This document shows, piece after piece, positions 25,215 to 36,640 of a stretch of 64,000 bases of DNA (within the stretch, counting starts at the first letter, position 1; each line of letters begins with the position of its first letter). Below the pieces are notes generated by a model. That model saw only the letters and a program-made list of their open reading frames with translations, did not search any database and was not told the DNA's origin. The position numbers and the translations under genes were made by a program. The stretch is taken from the NCBI GenBank assembly GCA_013407085.1, contig JACCGJ010014703.1, positions 1 through 64,000 of the forward strand. Reading direction: 5' to 3'. The stretch comes from Atriophallophorus winterbourni. Lineage: Eukaryota > Platyhelminthes > Trematoda > Plagiorchiida > Microphallidae.

Positions 25215-25310
25215 ATTTATACGCGTACATTTCAATGTTTACCATCCTATGGTTATTGTTGAGCTTGTTACATTTAGACCATTGAAAACTTTGAATTACC
25301 TTGAATTACG
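25215..25310 (+). mobile_element. CR1-type 3' tail fragment
   Basis: CATCCTATGGTTATTGTTGAG followed by TTTAGACCATTGAAAACTTTG and repeats of CTTGAATTA matches the 3' UTR and tail of the element at 62315-63009 (CATCCTATGGTTATTGTTAAG ... TTTGAATCAC repeats). It is a severely 5'-truncated insertion of the same family. Confidence 0.7.
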
Positions 25311-26691
25311 TAACAATGCTGCATTGGTGAATATATATTTTGCAATACCATGTGATTAACTATCTTGTCTGTCACTATGTGCTCTGGAACATCGGACATC
25401 ACAGTAAGTAAGCTGAAAGAACGGACATTTTCAGGATAGGAACAACTAAAACTGACTGAGATAAGTGAAATGATCCCAATTGTGTACTCTAACAAAACCC
25501 TTTCCTCGAGCAAAAAATATTTAATCAATTTACGCAGTATTGCGCACCGATGCTTAAAAGGGGTGGTGGTCTTGTTCGCTTTAGGGAATTTCAAAGGCTT
25601 TGTTTAGCGAAAATACCTTTGTATAATCGTTGAATTGACCGCAATGTCAGTCCGCTGTTGCGTCACAGCTGATATCAGTAAATTCTTCGTCGTTCTGTTT
25701 TGTAACAACTGAATGAATTTGCATTGAATTGAGAGAAAGCGTCAGCTGATTCTTGAGGTAATGGTGACCATTTATTCTTAGTACGTACACGAACAACCAC
25801 GAATAAACGCTGGTTCGGGCATTAATAATCCGATAAACCAATCTTGTGTTTTTTTATTTTCAAAGACAGGAGGTTATATCAAATTTTGTCGAATTTCATA
25901 TTACTACATTAAATTTGTTTAAAAATTTGCAAAAGTGTTTCCAGGGTGCATTATTTCTGGTAGATTTTTTATACATTCACGCAGATTTTCGCTGCGCGAT
26001 GCGTTCACTTATGGGACTATAAAATCTGAATCGAAGCTTGGTTTTTTATCGAAACGCGAATCTCTATATATATTTGATTGTAAGTATGCTGTGTTTGCGA
26101 TTAAATTAGATTTTGTGTTGTGTCAGTCAGGCTGTGGCTCAAACATCTTGAGAATTTTCTCAGACTAAAGTATCCGTTTTGCACAGCATATATATTGTAA
26201 ACCAGCGCAAGATGTTCGCTCTGACCGAGAGTGGCAATTTAATCAATAATCTTAATTGTCGTTAAAATGAAAGTATGGAACGAATCTAAAAGAGAGGCAA
26301 CCTGTTTTCTTTTTTGTTATTACTGGCGGATACATGGTTATGCCGTCGAACCAATGTCGGTCATCTCGCGGAATTTATGGCCACGTGCATGATCTTATCT
26401 GGCAAAGAATAAAATAAACATAACATAAAATCAAATATATTTATTTTTGAATTACTCATTATCAAATATTTACCAACACTTTTTAAATCAAAGTAAATGC
26501 TGGAAATATGCAACTGTTAATTAATTATTTTACATTTTCCGCTTCTTAAAAATTTCAAATGATTAACTGTAATTTTTAATATCAGTTGTATTTAAAGAAA
26601 AGATAAAGAAAGGTTCATTCGTTTATTTAACCACGTAATTTTTTAAAATACAATAACCGAATAAAAGATAGTGATTGAATGGAAAAAATGA
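25311..26691. other. No recognised gene
   Basis: AT-rich. A 106-codon minus frame overlaps 25274-25594 without a recognised domain. Confidence 0.4.
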
Positions 26692-26695
26692 CAGT

Positions 26696-27105
26696 TGTAG
26701 TGGACCAAATATATAAATCTAGCACTACTCACAATACGGCAAAAAATGAAAAGAACTCACTAAAAGACCAAAAGAACAAATGTCCAAATAAAGATCCAGT
26801 GAAATCCAACGATAGCGAAATAATCCACACAGGAAGGTCCGAGAGATGATGGAATCCAAGTTGCAGAAAGCGCTAAGATGTTGGAGGATCAGTTATTCAC
26901 AATTCTGGCACGCGGCGACTCACACCAACTCCGCAACCGCGGAAGAAGACAAAGTCAGAGTTCCAAATTGTATTACCCGCTAAAAAGTGTATTGTACAAG
27001 CATTGATACAAATGAAGTGTACATCGCCGAAAAAAGAATAATCATACAAGGCCAAAATTTGTATGTTCAAAAAACTAAGATACAATGTGAATGCAGTTCT
27101 CTACA
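26696..27105 (-). repeat. 3' LTR of the TRIM-like element
   Basis: 410 bp, TG...CA, about 90% alike by eye to 27526-27931. It contains AAATGTCCAAATAAAGATCC and AAGTGTATTGTACAAG blocks. A polypurine tract adjoins it at 27106-27122. Confidence 0.9.
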
Positions 27106-27525
27106 ATACTCCTTCACCAGAGCATTAGTTATGCTCGAAGTAAGGATAACATACGCTCGAAATGTTTATGTGACCACATAGTCAGCAAGACGTTTGCGCC
27201 AATGCGCATGTCTATCAGTTCGAGTTTGAAAAGTGGTAGAAGGCCGGGAGGATTAGAATGAACATCGGGGGGAGGCAGGCGGTTGTGATTGTGGAGTAAT
27301 GAAGCTTGATGGAGTTGGCGGTTCACTCCACGAAAGCTGGTTCTGTGCGCGGAATATGCTGTGATTGTAAGATCTTAATTTATAAAGGACTCGCTCATGA
27401 TGGGGTGTCAAGTGAGTATTCCAAAAAATAAGCCAAAAATTCACAAATACGAAATTATCATAAATGCAAAAAATTGCAGTTTGTCGAGGCTCACCAATTA
27501 TGTGGTAGTCGGGCTCATCAATTTT

Positions 27526-27931
27526 GTAGTGGACCAAAAATATAAGTCTAGCACTACACACAATACTGAAAAAAATGGAAAAAACTCACTAAAAGATCAA
27601 AGGAACAAATGTCCAAATAAAGATCCAGTGAAGTCCAACGAAAGCGAAATAATCCACACAGAAAGGTCCAAGAGATGATGGAATCCAAGGTGCATAAAGC
27701 GCTAAGATGTTGGAGGATCAGTTATTCATAATTGTGGCACGCGGTGACCCACGAAAACTCCGTAACTGCGTAAGACAAAGTCAGAGTTCAAAATTGTATT
27801 AACTGCTAAAAAGTGTATTGTACAAGGATTGACACAAATGAAGTGTACATTGCCGAAAAAGGAATAATCATACAAGGCCAAAAATTGAATGTACAAAAAA
27901 CTAAGATACAATGTGAATGCAGTTCGTTACA
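27526..27931 (-). repeat. 5' LTR of the TRIM-like element
   Basis: 406 bp, beginning TGTAGTGGACC and ending CGTTACA on the plus strand. The primer-site-like sequence lies immediately to its left on the plus strand (27481-27525). Confidence 0.9.
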
Positions 27932-27935
27932 CAGT

Positions 27936-28345
27936 CACGTTGATACACGAAACAGCTTCTGTTTAGTATATCAGCGGCATCAAGCATTGTGATGGAAGTT
28001 GACGAAATTTCAGCATGCACGATGCTATAAAAATCGTGATTTTCAAAGTGTAATTAAATTTACTCCAAACGTCGCAGCAAACCCCCATAGTTCAGAATGT
28101 AAAAACATGCACATGATTTGTTCGGTGCAGAGCGTAAAATATGTTTCGTTAACATAACAATTTGTTGAAACATTTTAAAAATAACTGAAATTAAACAAAA
28201 TTGTTTGAAATAAATTAAATTTGAGCACCACTGGCTTAAATTCTGCGCAGTAAATCCTAAGGATTGTTGAATCTTCGAGCTTGTGTTAAATGCAAGAATT
28301 GATAAACTGTCCACAGCGTGACGATTGGGAAGGTTGAACCATCCT
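27936..28345. other. No recognised gene
   Basis: AT-rich spacer between two LTR elements. Nothing supported. Confidence 0.4.
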
Positions 28346-28384
28346 ATGAACACGAAGAATGCGTGTATGTCGGGCTCACCAATT

Positions 28385-28562
28385 TGTAGTAGACTAGATT
28401 ATTACAATAATGTCCTCAAGAATGTTGGAGAAAAGGCACAGTAGATGAAAGGTTTATCGCGGTAGCCAAAACGTGTACAGAGCGTTCACGATGCACGCAC
28501 GAACGAACGAAAGTTAATTGTCAAGGTCAATATTTTGATGAGGTAAAACGAGCGGTGTTACA
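28385..28562 (-). repeat. Left (3') LTR of the deleted Gypsy element
   Basis: 178 bp with TG...CA ends. It starts TGTAGTAGACTAG and ends GCGGTGTTACA on the plus strand. The CCCCCC of the polypurine tract adjoins at 28566-28571. Confidence 0.93.
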
Positions 28563-28945
28563 CAGCCCCCCTAAGAAGTCTGGTCAGCGAAGACTTCTGA
28601 TCGGGAGTTGCCAGTAGCGTAGGGCATGCGGGTGTCAGGTTACCCCGGGTAGGAACGTAGTCTCTCAGCAACCAGTCACATAGAAGTCAGCCAGGGCGCT
28701 CGGTCTGCGTGGGTCGATCTTCGGTGGTTCGAGAGTAGGATGTACAGGTGAACCGATCAGGACTAAGCCAAGTAGCGTCTCACATGTGAGTGAACGTACT
28801 GCCGAGCCGCTTCACATGGAGTGAACAGCTGCTAGCGGGATTTTCCCGTTTGGCGTGGTCTTAGTATGAACCCAATTTGAGCAGAAACAGGCGCATTCGT
28901 GGGCTTGACAACAAGAACCAGAAGCTTCGAAAACACAGTCCCTGT

Positions 28946-29659
28946 TCAGAATTTCCTGTGTCCCGAAGAAGGATGGTAAACGGCCGCGCCAGGAGAATCG
29001 GTTGGAGCGTCAATCTGGGCTGGTAAGGACCTTGTGTGACATGACAGGCGTGTTGGAACAATTGTGCTCTTGTTGGTGGTTAGGGCTACCGGGTGAGTTG
29101 AAGGCAAGCGTAGGTGGACCAGGAAGGGTGCGCGATTCGGTGCCATCAGCGGTGGGTGGTTGCGTACCTGAGGGAAGAAAGAAAAAGAAAACTCCCTGGT
29201 GCACGGGTTTAGGGCCACGACCGAGTGATTAGAATGAGGTACGAAATAATACACGCGTGTATGCCAAAAGATATGAAAGTAATAACTATTCACAACAAAA
29301 TCAGCGAATCGAACGGGTTGCCGTTTGGCACGTTTGGTTCCTGTAGTGTCCGGCTGTGGGTTAGCTGTAGGGACAGGAGGGGTAATGACCAGTGGTGCCG
29401 GGGTTGGCGTTCGGTCATTTGGGATAACTTCATCGTCCATGAAAGCCGGTTTGACTCTGTCGATTGAGACAGTGTCATGCTTGCCGACACGGTCAATGAC
29501 GACCGTCTTGGGAGATCGCACGTGTTGGGCGGCGTGTGCTCGGGTAGGGGCTACCGGGAGGATGGCGACAGGCGTCGGCGATCCGGGGGTGGCGCGTGCC
29601 ACGGTTTCCACTGCGGGAGGTACATGCGTACCGAGGGGATACACGAAGGATGCGTGCAT
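28946..29659 (-). pseudogene. Second copy of integrase tail and 3' region
   Basis: The minus frame contains SPKTVVIDRVGKHDTVSIDR and VKPAFMDDEV, a duplicate of the integrase tail at 30000-30105, followed by proline-rich low-information sequence from the 3' untranslated part. About 360 bp (29163-29520) matches 29745-30105. A shorter block with GGTGGCGCGTGCCACG recurs at 29588 and 29705. These are duplications within the element rather than a functional frame. Confidence 0.7.
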
Positions 29660-29884
29660 TCCAGGTTACCCGGATAGGATGGCGACAAGCGTTCGGTGAT
29701 CCGGGGTGGCGCGTGCCACGATTTCCACAGCTGGAGGTGCATGTGTACCTGAGAAGTAAAGAAAAAACTCTCTGGTGCATGGCTTTATGGCCACGACCGA
29801 GTTATAGTGATGAGGTACGTAAAGCATGCACGGGCATATACCAAGTGATAACACTTTAAAAATGTGCTACCTAGTCGGCGAACC

Positions 29885-31378
29885 TTACGGGTTGCCGTTT
29901 CGCTCGCCTAGCTGTTGTGGTGGCAGGCGTTGAGATAGTAGAGGTAAGGTAGTGGTTATCACCGGTGGTGCTGGGTTTGGGTCTGGCGGATTAGCTGAGT
30001 CAACTGCATTGTCCATGAACGCTGGTTTGACTCTGTCAATCGAGACCGTGTCGTGTCGACCGGCGCGGTCAATCACAACTGTTTTTCGGGACCGCCGAAT
30101 TATCTTAAATGGTCCAGCATAAGGAGGGTGAAGAGGTTGCTTCACCATGTCGTTTCGGAGAAAGACATACTGGCAATGTGCCAACTCCTTCGGCATGTGG
30201 GACTGTTTGGCTTGAAGTCGCGGGGATGGTGGGTGGAAACGACTCCTACCGTGTCGCAAGCGCGTCACGTTATCTCCATAGGCAAATGGTGATTGCCTAG
30301 CAGGGGAGACATATGTATAGCCACTTGAAGGTGGTAACGGGTCAACGAGGTCTACGTGCCTGTGCGAGAAACGCTTATCCGGTTCGACGAAAGCTCTTAA
30401 TGGGCTTTTTGTGTGTCGGTGGATTTTCGAGCGTTGACAATTACCGCGCGCTTTAGCGCTTGTGCGAACGTCTTTACTGGATTTTGGTCCGTCACGTAGA
30501 CCCGTGGATTTATCCTTGATGTGGACAAGACGACGTAATTTCTTCGGGCCGACGACAGTAGTCGTCGTTAGCTGTCGGCCCGATGTGCGATGGGCGCAAG
30601 GTTTGATGCAACGTCGCGCATCGTCGCCGTATTTCCGATGTATCCAGCAAACGGTTGACCGAGTGTGACTACTCGAGTGTCGGCGGGATGGGGTGCGAGA
30701 TAGTGACTTATTGTTGAGTGCGAGGTTTCGAACCTCATTGAGTAAAGCCACAAACTCAGCCAGCAGATCCGCAATGCTGACTTCCGTTATATTACTATGT
30801 GTGCGTGATCTTCCTGCGGTTACCGTGGCAATATGGGTATCTGGGTAGGTACGGATACATTCAGCGATGTTATCCGCCATTTCTGAAAGCTCAGATACCG
30901 GAGTGCTTTTCGCAGCAACCAAGATGAGTTGCACGCACTGAGGTAAACGCTGGAGCCATAGTTCCTTTAGTGAGGACTCGTCCATGTGCGATGACCCGAG
31001 CATGCTGCGCATCTTCATTTGTATGGTAAATGGCTTTTTGTTGGCAATTTCTAAGTTGCCGAACAGCTGCTGTAGCCTAGATCGTTCAGACGGAACCGTG
31101 CGAGAAATTACGGCTTGTTTGACGATATGGTAGCGGTCACCTAAGGGTGCAGTCAGGACTGCGTCGCGTACCTGTTATAACACATCCGTGGGGAGTTTCT
31201 GCGTTAAATGTGAAAACATGGCAGAGTCATCAATTATATTTTTAGAACTAAATGCTGTTTCTAAAAAATAAAACCAATACTCAGGGTCCTGTGGAATAAA
31301 GCTGGGTATTGTGATGACAGTCGAAGCCATAATAACGCGTTTATAATCACTCATGATAAACAGGAGCAATTGATGCAA
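29885..31378 (-). pseudogene. Fused Gag-integrase polyprotein with one stop
   Basis: One continuous minus frame interrupted only by TAA at 31175-31177. From the N-terminus: Gag (SFIPQDPEYWFYFLETAF; LKELWLQRLPQCVQ; ELSEMADNIAECI), the Gag Cys-His segment CWIHRKYGDDARRC with CAH after it, and a protease-start remnant DKSTGLR. Next come integrase zinc-region residues (GNCQRSKIHRHTKSPL, DKRFSHRHVDLVDPLPPSSG). The integrase C-terminal end follows (VFLRNDMVKQPLHPPYAGPF, RHDTVSIDRVKPAF). The two joins are in frame, so about 498 codons read through deleted PR-RT-RH and IN-core regions. Gag would package RNA if made. No enzyme remains. The family is Ty3/Gypsy, close to CsRn1/Kabuki types by Gag style (inference). 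Confidence 0.8.
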
Positions 31379-31498
31379 ATATAATGCACGATTAAACGGA
31401 GTAAAAAAACTTACCTGAAAACTCCGATGTGAAGCGGAAAAATTTTGACGTACCGGAAAAAATACACGAAGTATGCATGTATGTCGGGCTCACCAATT

Positions 31499-31676
31499 TG
31501 TAGTAGACTAGATTATTACAATAATGTCCCTAAGAATGTTGGAGAAAAGGCACAGGAGATGAAAGGCTTATCGCGGTAGCCAAAACGTGTACAGAGCGTT
31601 CACGATGCACGCACGAACGAACGGAAGTTAACTGTCAAGGTCAATATTTTGATGAGGTAAAACAAGCGGTGTTACA
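31499..31676 (-). repeat. Right (5') LTR of the deleted Gypsy element
   Basis: 178 bp, the same length as the left LTR and about 96% identical by eye. The difference level suggests an insertion that is not very recent. Confidence 0.93.
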
Positions 31677-31985
31677 AGCGTAAGTGGAGGCTGGTGGGCG
31701 TTATATTGTTCTGGCTATTCAATCGATCCGTGACACTTGTTGAAGACTACACGATAGTGTATCTTTCAATCCCAGGTTGATATCGTATATAATTTCATGC
31801 GATCCAAATTTTCGTGGCAGCCTAGCGCGACATCAATATTTTTTTCTTGAGCAATCGTTTTGAAATAGACTCATGTAGAGATCGATAGTTCGCTTAGATT
31901 TATACATGGTTGAAATTATGTTTCCTCAACTGTGATAATTTCGGGTAAGTAGCGTAGCGTGCATTTCATTTTTAGTTCAGTAAAC
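31677..31985. other. No recognised gene
   Basis: Spacer between the LTR element and the Penelope-like element. Nothing supported. Confidence 0.4.
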
Positions 31986-31989
31986 GAAA

Positions 31990-34100
31990 ACCTGACAAAC
32001 GCGCGTTCGAAACCTCTAGTTTGAAGTCCAAATTACGAGCGGAGTTATCTTATGCACAATCTCTGGAAAACACGCCGAGGTTTTGACCACACCGACAAAG
32101 CAAATTAGTACGAAACAAAAAAGTAAGTTCGCCACTCTTTTAACATCGCAGGATAAATGTAATTCTACTAGTTCTTTTGATAACGTTACTAAACAATAAG
32201 TAATTATTTTAACAGATAAGCCAAACAAAGATTCTCGGATAGGGGGCCTAAACATCTCACTAAGTATAAAAGGTTTTAAAACCTGAAGGAATCATTCCAT
32301 GCCTAGAATCTATCTTACCTCGGCTACCAGAAACTCAAACAGATGCCTTGCGCAACTGTATAGCCAGTATTAGCAAGAAACAACAGTCATGAAGGAGTAA
32401 CCTTGCGCAAGATGAAAAACGAGCATTTCTAATTCTACAAAAGGAAGAGGGAATAGTGATCACTAGGGCCGACAAAGGCAAGGTCAATGTAATAGTCGCT
32501 AAAAGTGATTATAGTAATAAAGTTGAATCACACCTTTCTGAAGCTCCTTATTAAGTTATTGACAGCAATAAAACCACTTCGATTAGAAATAACCGTATGC
32601 GGTAGATTTCGAGATAATTGCGCGGAATTGAGGAGGAACTTGGTCAGGGATTATGGTTCAGGCTATAGCCCAAATCTGCTCAGACCCATAGGTTTCATGG
32701 GCTTCCAAAGATACATAAGATAAGCGTCCCTCTGCGCCCTATACTAGGTGGCATTGGATCCCCAACGCACGAATTAGCGGAGCATCTTGCTCATTTGTTA
32801 AAACCGGGAACACTGATTCTTTTATTAATAAATCTTTTGATTTCTTTCGTTGGTTGAGATCAATAACACTCGGCAAGGATGATATGATGGTTAGCTTCGA
32901 TTTAAGCGCTTTGTTTACGAATTTGGACAACATGAGCGCTCTAGAATTAGCAAAAGAGCACTTAATTCAGACAAGACCTTGACAAATCGTACTAACCTGA
33001 GTGAACAGAAAATCGTCAGCGGTATAGCGATTTGTCTAAATATGAACCACTTCTTGTTTAATAGACAGTTATACAAGCAAGAGGAAGTTGTAACGATGGG
33101 TTCACATTTCCCCCAGTGTAAGCGAATATTTACAAGGAGCATTTTGAAGAGTTAGCTCTAAATAATGAAGCTCTTTGGCCAAAGATATAGTAGTGTTATG
33201 TCGATGATACATTCGTCATCATAAAACGCGACAGATTTGAAGCATTTCATAGTTATCTTAACAACTTGGATCTCAAAATCCAAGGTACGAAGGAGATTGA
33301 GACGACAGAAGGGACACTTCCATTCTTGGACTGTATCGCGCGAAAGCATTATGGTAAAATAAGCACTAAGGTCTATCGTAAGCCAATCGACACAGATGCT
33401 ATCTTGCGGTACTTATCAGTGCACCCCCGGAAAATACTTAATTAAGTTGCGAAATCGCTTTTCTACAAAGTTAAACACTTGTGCAGCAATGCCACCGATA
33501 AAAAGCGAGCCCATCGAGAAGTAAGTCGTCGACTCGCTGATCATGGTTACACAAAGAGCCTAATTGAATGCCAACTGAAACAGGTTAAATACCAAGCACC
33601 CAAAACGGAAAAAGTTTGACGTGAAACAGTTTTTATACATTACGTTAACGAAGCGTCAGAGGGTATAAGTCGAATCTTGAATAACGCCGGTACACGAGTA
33701 CCGTATAAAGGGGTAGAATGCTCTGATTTTTAATAACGCATCTCAAGGATAAGACACCTCTAGCCTGCACGACAAAATGTGTATATATCGGGAAAATATC
33801 CAGCGAACTCGGTACTAGGATAAGTGAACACAAAAATCGAATCGGTATGCAGCCACGCAATTCCAGTTAATATTAATCACTGATAAAAGATTCAGCACTA
33901 GCTGAACACGTGCTGGACACAGGTTACAGTGTTCATCTGGATAACGTAGAAGTGATAAGGCGGAGAGTAAAACCATACATAAAACGACTTCATGCTGAGG
34001 TGGTTGAGATAACGAAGGCTGTTAAGAATGCAGTCAATAAGGTGGATGGGGTGTCCGGTTCTACAGCAGATAAACTTCAACGTGCGTGACCCATAGGGTG
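31990..34100 (+). mobile_element. Penelope-like retroelement with GIY-YIG end, decayed
   Basis: Plus-strand pieces in several frames give an N-terminal GLNISLSIKGF segment and LPETQTDALRNCIASI. Next are ADKGKVNVIVAKSDY, then GLPKIHK (in part) with PLRPILGGIGSPTHELAEHL. SFDLSALFTNL carries the first catalytic Asp region, and CYVDDTFVI is the RT catalytic box, at about 33198. LPFLDC, KVYRKPIDTDA and a GIY-YIG-like C-terminus (CVYIGKISSELGTRISEHK, then ALAEHVLDTGYS) follow. Penelope-like elements use an RT related to telomerase and, in this subgroup, a GIY-YIG endonuclease. Stops and frameshifts throughout make it a pseudogene. No terminal repeats were found. Confidence 0.85.
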
Positions 34101-34429
34101 CGCACCGATTACCTAATAGAGTTAATCTGTCACCAGACGTCATTCACACCTGCTAAGACCAAAACAATTGAGGGATTATACGGCACGTAAGGGTGGAGGT
34201 GTGTTAGTTGATATTGATCGCACCTGTCTATTTTAACGATCGTAGCACTCATCATGGCTTGTGCAGTTCTTAATCGACCTAAGAATGGTTAGGTAAATGA
34301 AATTTAAGTTTGATTTCTCTTTTAACTGCCACACTTGTTCTGACGGAGCTTCTGAGTCAGAAGCGAAATGTCACCAATAAACTGCTCCCACCAATTCATT
34401 ACAAACTTTTTCATGTAGATTTGGTTTTA
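34101..34429. other. No recognised gene
   Basis: Possible 3' part of the Penelope-like element, not verifiable by eye. Confidence 0.35.
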
Positions 34430-34710
34430 CCCATTTTCATGAATGAGAATTCTGATTTGTATGCATCTATATCACACATGTTTGCAAATGAGTATTTTTG
34501 TTTATGATCATGGGTTTAACACAAACTGTATGCGATTGAACTGATTGGTCTTAACATCTTTAGCAAACAGTGACATGAAAGCTCGACTTGTTAACAATTT
34601 TTAATTGTTTCAAGGCGTGCGGATCCTGATACTTCAGTTCTCACCTTATTAGTATAAGCTGAACAAAACTAATCGTCGTGTGCGTGCGAGGTAAATAAAT
34701 AAACCTGCTA
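34430..34710 (+). repeat. Family A repeat, degenerate
   Basis: It follows the unit order of 4016-4262: CATGGGTTTAAC, a TGACATGAAAGCTCGACTTGTT block, GTTTCAAGGCGTGCGGATCC, CTGATACTTCAG, then decayed ribozyme with TCGTCGTGTGCGTG. The CTGATGA core reads TTATTAG. It lies about 330 bp past the Penelope-like coding remains. Confidence 0.5.
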
Positions 34711-35974
34711 TTTTACCACGAAAGGTTTTCGAAATGAAATAAAAATTCACAGAAATAAAAATTTCACTTTAATCCTCGTTTCAAATGAGGTATGCAATGG
34801 TTTTTCAATCAAAGCGAGTAATGACGGATATTTCCTGATTTTAGTACTTATATTGTTGCGACTTAACTAGGAAGATATAATATAATGTCCCGCATTGAAC
34901 AGTGGTAATGATATTCACAAGTTAAATTGTGTTATATTTATAGCGAAGGCAAGTTCAGATATATTGGCCCTACGCGTTGTATTATTTACAAACTGGGTAT
35001 AACCTAATAAGTTGATGTTATTGGGAAAAAGTGAAGTTTATATTATCCTTTCTATTCAATTCAGTGTAAGCATTTTGAAATATCCGACAATCGTTTTATA
35101 TCGGGTATTGTTAGGATAATATTCCAAGAAGCAATCAGTTAAGTTTTGATATGACAATAAAGTCTAAGAATGTGGGTATTAGATACATCACGTATGATTC
35201 CAAAAGCCTTTTTCACTAGCCAGATGGAACCTTCTACATTATCGGAGACAGATAAAATGATTATCCTTGCTCAAAGGTTATAGGCACCGCTTTCACGTTT
35301 CATAAACGCAATTCTTCTCTGAAAAAATTTGATAGTTCGGTATCTTGTGTTCAGAATCTGGTTACTCTTCCTCAATCAGGAATTCTGTTATCAAAACTTT
35401 ATCAGCGATATCAGAAAGAAGATATAAACGAACGCCTATATCTTAATAGTTATGAAATAAGTGTTCATAACTTTAGCTTCAAGGGGTGATGGGTGATGGG
35501 CAGTGAATACTTTAGGGCTGACATTATCTCTAAAACCTCTATATTGAATTTTATCATGTAAAACAATCTTTGCGATGTGATTACTAATGAACAGGAGGGT
35601 AGTCAATCGTGATTGCATAAAATTTTGAGCCGAAAATACTGATTGCCCACAGCAACGCATATTGATCATGTAGGAAATGTATTCTATTTGCATAAAAGTT
35701 GATAAGGTTGTACGACCACTTTGAAGCACATGGCGTATTAACAGAATGTGTTATACTATATCTATAGAGGAAACATTTAGTATACTAATGCATTTTGAAA
35801 GAAATCAACGTTAAATTTTGTAAGACGAATCAAAAGTCTGCAGATGTGAGTTCCTTGAAACGATTGTTGTGATGTTGTTCTTATTAAAGTTGACTGAAAT
35901 TGTCATTTAACATGAATAAACACAGATTCGATTTATGTTTGTTTCGAGTGTGAGTTATGTTCAAGATTATAGCT
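34711..35974. other. No recognised gene
   Basis: AT-rich. A 97-codon minus frame at 35436-35729 has no recognised domain. Confidence 0.4.
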
Positions 35975-36205
35975 TTATGACCAAAGTAATGTGTTGCTCA
36001 CATCCACTCATTTACACTACACTATGGGTTCCTTTCTGTTTTCTTCATCAGGTTGAAACAGTATGATAAGGTGCAGTGAGCCTTAAAACAGTCGATAAGT
36101 GGTACACAAAGTTATACTTGAATGCCACTGTAACATGTGGTTTGTACAACGAATAACGGTGTTCAAACACCGAATCACATCCTGATTTCTCGTCAATCAC
36201 TTATT
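35975..36205 (+). repeat. Family B repeat, near-complete unit
   Basis: It runs from GACCAAAGTAATGTGTTGC and TCACATCCACTC through TTCTTCATCAGGTTGAAACAG, GTGCAGTGAGCC and TGAATGCCACTGTAACATG to ACACCGAATCACATC. Reverse-complementing 36048-36054 gives the hammerhead core CTGATGA intact in this copy, but GAAA and the cleavage site are altered. Confidence 0.6.
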
Positions 36206-36299
36206 GCTTTGATGATGATTGACATTCTAGAGGAACCTCTTGCAGCATGTGGGAATTGTCATTGAGGATGATATTTCTGAGTCGATCACAACAAGTAAA

Positions 36300-36640
36300 T
36301 TGTTATTTCAATATATTTATAACAATACCCTCATATGGAATAGATCTTGATCGTGAAATGATACTGATGAAATATTTGAGTAACACCAACACAATTGGAA
36401 GAAGTGCGTGAAAAAAAGCAGATGAACAGTACAGAATATGATGCAATATAAAAGAGAATATGAAGTTAGCATAGAATTTCCGCCGGTAGAACGAATACGA
36501 AACGTACAAAAAGGAGGTCTACGTACTTTATTTAGTAAAGTGTCGAGATGATGGGTCCAAATAAGGTTGTTAGATATGGTGACTCCTATATAGTTTTTGT
36601 TGAGAAGGCTATTATATATCTATGAATAAGATGATTTGAT
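36300..36640 (-). pseudogene. Possible CR1-type RT C-terminal remnant
   Basis: The minus strand reads NYIGVTISNNLIWTHHLD, resembling DLGVxISSNLKxxxH that follows the catalytic box in non-LTR RTs. It lies where the C-terminus of the element at 37480-39750 would be expected. Confidence 0.4.

Larger units (their letters stand above)
26692..27935 (-). mobile_element. Small non-autonomous LTR element (TRIM-like) with 4-bp TSD
   Basis: Two direct LTRs (26696-27105 and 27526-27931) flank a 420-bp internal region with no long frame. The 4-bp target duplication CAGT lies at 26692-26695 and 27932-27935. LTR ends are TG...CA. Read on the minus strand, a primer-site-like block (TTGATGAGCCCGAC, then TTGGTGAGCCTCGAC) follows the right LTR. 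A purine-rich GGTGAAGGAG precedes the left LTR. It encodes nothing and would depend on another element's proteins. Confidence 0.9.
28346..31676 (-). mobile_element. Internally deleted Gypsy (CsRn1-like) LTR retrotransposon
   Basis: Two 178-bp direct LTRs (28385-28562 and 31499-31676), differing at about seven positions, bound an internal region read on the minus strand. A primer-site-like TTGGTGAGCCCGACATAC follows the right LTR and an AGGGGGG purine tract precedes the left LTR. Inside are Gag, a fragment at the protease start, two integrase pieces, and a duplicated 3' region. Protease core, RT, RNase H and the integrase catalytic core are absent. No target duplication was found. The left LTR is followed outward by another primer-site copy (28366-28384), suggesting a truncated tandem element. 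Confidence 0.85.

Noticed and set aside
29002..29860. Several 60-124-codon plus-strand frames in the GC-rich LTR-element region
   Set aside because: They are reverse-strand shadows of the Gypsy integrase tail and its duplicated 3' region.
28380..31680. Target-site duplication for the deleted Gypsy element
   Set aside because: The outer flanks (AATTT-side on the left, AGCG on the right) do not match; the left flank is a primer-site copy, so the boundary is rearranged.
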